Shown here in pieces: positions 62,001-64,000 of a DNA stretch of 64,000 nucleotides (the first letter of the stretch is position 1; every line of letters starts with the position of its first letter). The stretch is from Sinohyriopsis cumingii. Its lineage: Eukaryota > Mollusca > Bivalvia > Unionida > Unionidae. The DNA is taken from assembly GCA_028554795.2 (NCBI GenBank), contig CM068839.1:44699117-44763116 (forward strand), written 5' to 3'. A model generated the notes under the pieces. The model was not told the DNA's origin and did not search any database. It worked only from the letters and a program-made list of their open reading frames with translations. A program made the position numbers and the translations under genes.

Positions 62001-62093
62001 TAAATTTAGCCCTTTGTAACATATACAAAAATGCAACTTACTTGCATCAGCGACGAGAAGGAGTAGGATCGATGCACAAATTAAATTCAGCAT
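47536..62093 (-). CDS. Secreted His-rich Kazal-domain protein (whole gene, 3 exons)
   Basis: Exons on the minus strand: 62,093-62,042 (52 nt), 48,917-48,575 (343 nt) and 47,578-47,536 (43 nt) give 438 nt, 145 residues plus TGA. Junction phases 1 and 2 match exactly and all sites are GT-AG. Residues 1-17 (MLNLICASILLLLVADA) are a signal peptide with an A-x-A cleavage site. Residues 18-97 form a basic, His/Gly/Arg-rich segment (HPHYHHGGHHGQGH at about 32-45). Residues 101-145 are a complete six-cysteine Kazal domain, C-x3-C-x7-C-x10-C-x6-C-x13-C, with the VCGTD..TY..C core and the GPC end. Kazal domains inhibit serine proteases, and single-domain forms occur in mollusc haemolymph, mantle and byssus. 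By position the P1 residue is Met107. The true substrate is unknown. No orthologue is recognised, so no symbol is given. Confidence 0.87.
47579..48574 (-). other. Intron 2 of Kazal gene
   Basis: 996 bp from a GTACGT donor to a TTTCAG acceptor. It contains an A-rich tract (about 47,709-47,770) and a perfect 13-bp stem with a 3-nt loop at 48,185-48,213 (arms AAATTTCCTAAAT). Confidence 0.8.
48575..48917 (-). CDS. Kazal gene exon 2 (His-rich segment and most of the Kazal domain)
   Basis: Acceptor ATTTTCAG|CTGACG (phase 1 in) and donor TGCAC|GTACGT (phase 2 out). It encodes DAHRRHDFDDVMRHPHYHHG, GHHGQGHRQTIALHDGRRYR and a QQSGGHGN segment. Then CPRMCPMNYSPVCGTDSNTY and SNDCELRVAAC carry the first five Kazal cysteines. 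Reading past the donor hits a stop after ten codons, supporting the splice. Confidence 0.92.
49430..51330 (-). mobile_element. Mag-like Ty3/Gypsy LTR retrotransposon remnant
   Basis: Minus strand, in order. LTR-like sequence (51,162-51,320) is partly similar to 49,437-49,600, sharing ATTATCAA..TTATAAATGAAAAT and GTCATAAA. A primer-binding site lies at 51,158-51,141. A charged coiled-coil gag start lies around 50,850-50,612. A gag core (50,600-50,165) contains PREHLALLLQDIFIGKARE, HCILKGYELVNEAYRQVSEL and DEDYDKLTHLILVEEFKNC, typical of the Mag clade. A zinc-knuckle remnant GYVISDCFKL lies near 49,920. Stops interrupt gag and pol is absent. The LTR limits are uncertain. Confidence 0.7.
51141..51158 (-). 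other. tRNA-Pro-type primer-binding site
   Basis: The minus-strand sequence TAGGGGCTCGTCCGCGAT matches the classic proline-tRNA binding site TGGGGGCTCGTCCGGGAT at 16 of 18 positions. It lies just inside the LTR-like sequence and ahead of the gag-like frames, which fixes the element's orientation. Confidence 0.7.
51331..52484. other. Gene-free stretch (may include the rest of an LTR)
   Basis: No gene recognised. Part of 51,331-51,830 may still belong to the 5' LTR of the Mag-like element, but no terminal TG/CA pair could be confirmed. Confidence 0.4.
52485..53132 (+). repeat. 0.64-kb direct repeat, copy 1
   Basis: It matches 53,872-54,501 almost throughout by eye, with scattered substitutions and small indels. 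It starts GGTGGCGCTC and ends CTCTCAAAAGTACATAAGAA. It contains a 69-codon frame (52,649-52,858) whose first 39 codons are also open in copy 2. No known protein recognised. Confidence 0.9.
53133..53871. other. Spacer between the two direct repeats
   Basis: About 740 bp without coding signatures. It begins GTGAGCGCCCC, nearly the inverse of the repeat's opening GGTGGCGCTC. No convincing primer-binding site or polypurine tract was found. Confidence 0.5.
53872..54501 (+). repeat. 0.64-kb direct repeat, copy 2
   Basis: Same orientation as copy 1, with 1,387 bp between starts. Ends CTCTCAAAAGTACATAATAA. The counterpart frame (54,021-54,281) reads MMSVIWVIEYTAWLYSRCAP, against MMSVLWVIEYIAWPYSRCAP in copy 1. 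Confidence 0.9.
54502..55580. other. Gene-free stretch
   Basis: AT-rich with a short (TA)n run (54,558-54,578). A 108-codon frame at 55,186-55,512 has no recognised motif and AT-driven composition, so it is not called as a gene. Confidence 0.5.
55600..56660 (+). pseudogene. CR1-like LINE reverse-transcriptase fragment
   Basis: Broken frames on the + strand give AIVKHVLKKQTLDHNGLKNY (palm entry), ILEKVLLSQL and then GVPQGSVLSHIVFTLYTQPL. The catalytic YADD box reads YADHTQIFKS. It continues with KLWMTCNKLQMNDDKTEDII, SIRNFLPADFTKPF, SIVLSRLDSLNSL and RVRRTEHTSP. The order and spacing match the RT and post-RT region of CR1-group LINEs. Stops, frameshifts and the D-to-H change show it is dead. 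Confidence 0.85.
56661..57519. other. Gene-free stretch
   Basis: TATGCGCACTAT (about 56,668) and ATAGTGCGCAGA (about 56,778) form a short inverted pair about 100 bp apart. A CT-rich tract and (AC)n (57,290-57,313) follow. No gene recognised. Confidence 0.5.
57520..57680 (+). mobile_element. tRNA-derived SINE, family C, copy 2
   Basis: GCGCTGCGGTAACTTAGTTA then AAGAGTGTCGGACGTG aligns with the tRNA-like head at 46,487. A B-box remnant (GGGTTTCGGCTGTAC) and a body with CCAACTGTCTGCAGGAAAGG follow. Confidence 0.55.
58008..58417. mobile_element. Non-autonomous hAT element (410-bp MITE) with 8-bp target duplication
   Basis: CAGTGGCGTCGCTAGGG (58,008-58,024) and, read inward from 58,417, CAGCGGCGTCGCTAGGG differ at one of 17 positions. 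TTTTTATA flanks both sides exactly (58,000-58,007 and 58,418-58,425). An 8-bp duplication with CAG-type termini is diagnostic of hAT. Sub-terminal GGGTGACACCA motifs occur near both ends, and a 13-G run lies at 58,031-58,043. No transposase. Confidence 0.95.
58983..59052. repeat. (TA)n microsatellite
   Basis: Uninterrupted 70-bp alternating AT/TA run in intron 1 of the Kazal gene. Confidence 0.95.
59859..61517. mobile_element. Non-autonomous DNA element with motif-array inverted ends and TTAA flanks
   Basis: The left end (59,869-59,982) and the reverse complement of the right end (61,350-61,509) share about 100 bp. The shared part runs from GGACGTTTCGGCCCAGGACA through CGGACATTTATAGAAATTCA to CATTTTACTTTA. 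The outer parts are arrays of GGAC[G/A]TTTCG[C/G]CCC: three units at the left and five at the right. TTAA occurs at 59,855-59,858 and 61,518-61,521. The interior frames match nothing I recognise. Confidence 0.75.
61525..62041 (-). other. 5' end of Kazal gene intron 1
   Basis: No element recognised. The intron runs from the strong CAA|GTAAGT donor next to exon 1 to the acceptor at 48,918-48,919, 13.1 kb in all. Confidence 0.6.
62042..62093 (-). CDS. Kazal gene exon 1 (signal peptide)
   Basis: It encodes MLNLICASILLLLVADA plus the first base of Thr18: a textbook signal peptide with a Leu/Ile-rich core and A-x-A before the predicted cleavage after residue 17. The donor GATGCAA|GTAAGT is near-perfect. 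The ATG has A at -3. Confining the signal peptide to its own phase-1 exon is common for secreted proteins. Confidence 0.88.
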
Positions 62094-62260
62094 TTTGTTC
62101 CTATTGTAGATGTAAATAAGACTTGACTCAGGATTTGGAGTTAATAAAGACTTTCTCATACGCCTGGCAAACAGCTGCTTGCATGGGGCGGATGTCTGTA
62201 TTTACTTCCCAAAATTTTTATTACGAAGGCAGCGGCATCTAGTGTTATTTTATTGAGAGG
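62094..62260 (-). promoter_or_regulatory. Putative 5' UTR / promoter of Kazal gene
   Basis: Upstream of the ATG the coding strand reads TTACATCTACAATAG|GAACAAA, which also fits a splice acceptor, so a non-coding first exon further upstream is possible. A TAATAAAAAT stretch about 125 nt from the ATG is a weak TATA candidate. The start site cannot be fixed. Confidence 0.35.
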
Positions 62261-63735
62261 TTAACAGTGGGGATAGAAAGGGGAATACAGATGTAATACC
62301 CACGTCTCATTAGGTTGAAATAAATTAACTCCGAAGGTCTAAAATGACCATATAAATGTTGTCAGACACCTTTGCCTTTTAATTTTGTTGTCAGACATAT
62401 ATTCTATTAAACGCTGTAAATGATATAGGCATTTATATACAAATTTGTTTCCACTGATTGTCTTGCTAAATTTTTGCATTTCCTTTTGGATCTCTTACTG
62501 ATACTCGCCTTGACCCTGCTCCAACATTGATACGCAAATACAGGAGCAAAGTGGCAGTATCTGCGGATATCAATGACGCACGAACATTTACAGAAAAGTT
62601 TTCTCGGCATTATCATGCCTTGCAGATTTTGCATTAAAAACCCATAGCGTTGGGTCAACAGACTTAGACAAACGGAACACAAATAATTCAAGATGAGGAA
62701 ACCGGACGTGAGCACTTGGGTTAAGGATAATAAGTTTAAGTGAGAATGTTTTTCTCTTTAGGTATATACGGCAGCCAATTAAACAATAAATTAGAGTGTA
62801 GAATGGTGAAGTGTTACAGGTGGTACAAGACGTCCATAACGGAGGGAAGGTTATTGTAAATTAGCCACAACATAGCAATTAAAGATCAACGGCTTTACTG
62901 CAACATGTTACTCGTAGTAATATAAACTAAGATTTCTCATGTGACGCATGCAGTACAAATATATACTGGCAATTATGATTCCATAGATGATAAACACTTC
63001 CGTATTTCGTAAGATATATCAAGAATTAAATAATTTTGCACATATTTTCTACACAAAAAGCATTGTTTTCCATCTCAATGATAAGAAAAGAGCACGTATA
63101 GAGAGTGTATGGCCACGTCCTTTCGTGTTTTTGCAGGAAATGCGGTGCATCTTATTTTGTAGTGTAACGAGACTCATTGAAAACTGTTAGGGATTCAGTC
63201 TCAATTTTTATTCGCTGATTAGTTTTGTCTGTCAACCGGTGGCGGATAGAGGGCGAGGAATTGATAATGGATATTGGCTAGAATGGGCATGGAACTGGAG
63301 TAGAGATTGGGGTTCCTGGATGGACATGGGATGGTGCTGGGGATGAGAAAACAGTAGATGATTGGCATATACACACACTTCCGTGCTAATCTTATCAATA
63401 ATTATCGTCGTCGTCAAGACTGATTAAATTTTCTCAGTTGCTCTTTCTGCTGCCGATGTTGCTGCTTTTTCAGCTGTCGCCGAAACGGATGTTACAAATA
63501 TATTGCTGAAATACAAGGTCCCCATTACATTAAATGATGTTCTCATTACATTATCTTATGTCCATATTATATTACTTGAAGTCGGCATTATATTATCTGA
63601 TCTTAGTATGAATAAATATAGATTTGCAGAGACTGGTTTTAATGCCAGGTTGATTAATTAATTCATTAATTGGTTCTTCTTATTCCTGAATGATTGGAAA
63701 CTAAAGTATGTGATGTTAAGCAGAAAAAATGAAAT
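62261..63735. other. Gene-free stretch upstream of the Kazal gene
   Basis: No gene recognised. Short CATTATATTATCT-type phrases recur near 63,530-63,600. A minus-strand 102-codon frame at 62,407-62,715 is Cys/Arg-rich but matches no family I know. Confidence 0.45.
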
Positions 63736-64000
63736 GATTATCTCGACCGGATCTTTTTAATCGATATGTTCCTTATGCTCCTTACTGATATTGATAATGT
63801 TGACAATATTACGACGATTATCTCGACCGGATCTTTTTAATCGATATGTTCCTTATGCTCCTTACTGATATTGATAATGTTGACAATATTACGACGATTA
63901 TCTCGACCGGATCTTTTTAATCGATATGTTCCTTATGCTCCTTACTGATATTGATAATGTTGACAATATTACGACGATTATCTCGACCGGATCTTTTTAA
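63736..64000. repeat. 80-bp tandem repeat (satellite edge), at least 3.3 perfect copies
   Basis: TCTCGACCGGATCTTTTTAA recurs at 63,741, 63,821, 63,901 and 63,981, exactly 80 bp apart. The intervening sequence is identical in every unit (it includes CGATATGTTCCTTATGCTCC and GATAATGTTGACAATATTAC). The array runs off the end of the window. Confidence 0.97.

Noticed and set aside
62407-62715. 102-codon minus-strand frame upstream of the Kazal gene
   Set aside because: Cys/Arg-rich but matches no family. It is stopped well before the Kazal start and has no convincing splice link to it.
1-64000. CRISPR arrays, prokaryotic operons or phage-like systems
   Set aside because: GT-AG introns, SINEs and LINEs show animal nuclear DNA. 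The tandem repeats found have no unique spacers of CRISPR type.

Overview
The window looks like nuclear DNA from a marine invertebrate, most likely a mollusc and probably a bivalve. It is AT-rich, has long introns, and holds two multi-exon genes whose splice sites and phases can be followed by eye. Almost everything else is transposable-element debris: tRNA-derived SINEs with Pol III boxes, a PBS-bearing LTR element, CR1/Jockey-type LINE fragments, a DIRS-like fragment, and hAT-like, piggyBac-like and foldback DNA elements. The bivalve call rests on the style of the SINEs and of a GTCC-headed repeat, recognised from memory, so it is an inference.

Region 1 (1-24,823, + strand) is an SS18/SS18L1 (SYT/CREST) orthologue. 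Seven coding exons (380-454, 3126-3202, 5758-5839, 9566-9656, 11609-11755, 22042-22449, 23419-24020) join with consistent phases into a 493-residue chromatin co-activator: an N-terminal SNH domain followed by a Q/M/G/P-rich low-complexity tail. Its introns hold a piggyBac-like element (intron 2), reciprocally nested SINEs, hAT-like and DIRS-like fragments, and an inverted repeat that brackets exon 5.

Region 2 (about 24.8-47.2 kb) has no gene I can support. It holds SINEs, a modular GTCC-headed repeat family, foldback elements, two minisatellites (49 and 53 bp units), a hAT-like element and a LINE endonuclease fragment.

Region 3 (47,536-62,093, - strand) is a three-exon gene for a 145-residue secreted His-rich protein with one complete Kazal domain. 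The signal-peptide exon, the body exon and the last 14 residues lie on exons spread over 14.6 kb, and all phases match. Its large first intron carries a Mag-like Ty3/Gypsy gag remnant with a tRNA-Pro-type primer-binding site, a 0.64-kb direct repeat pair, a CR1-like RT fragment, a 410-bp hAT MITE with a perfect 8-bp target duplication, and a 1.66-kb element bounded by TTAA with motif-rich inverted ends.

The two genes are convergent (tail to tail) with about 23 kb between them, and nothing indicates that they work together. The window ends inside a perfect 80-bp tandem repeat.
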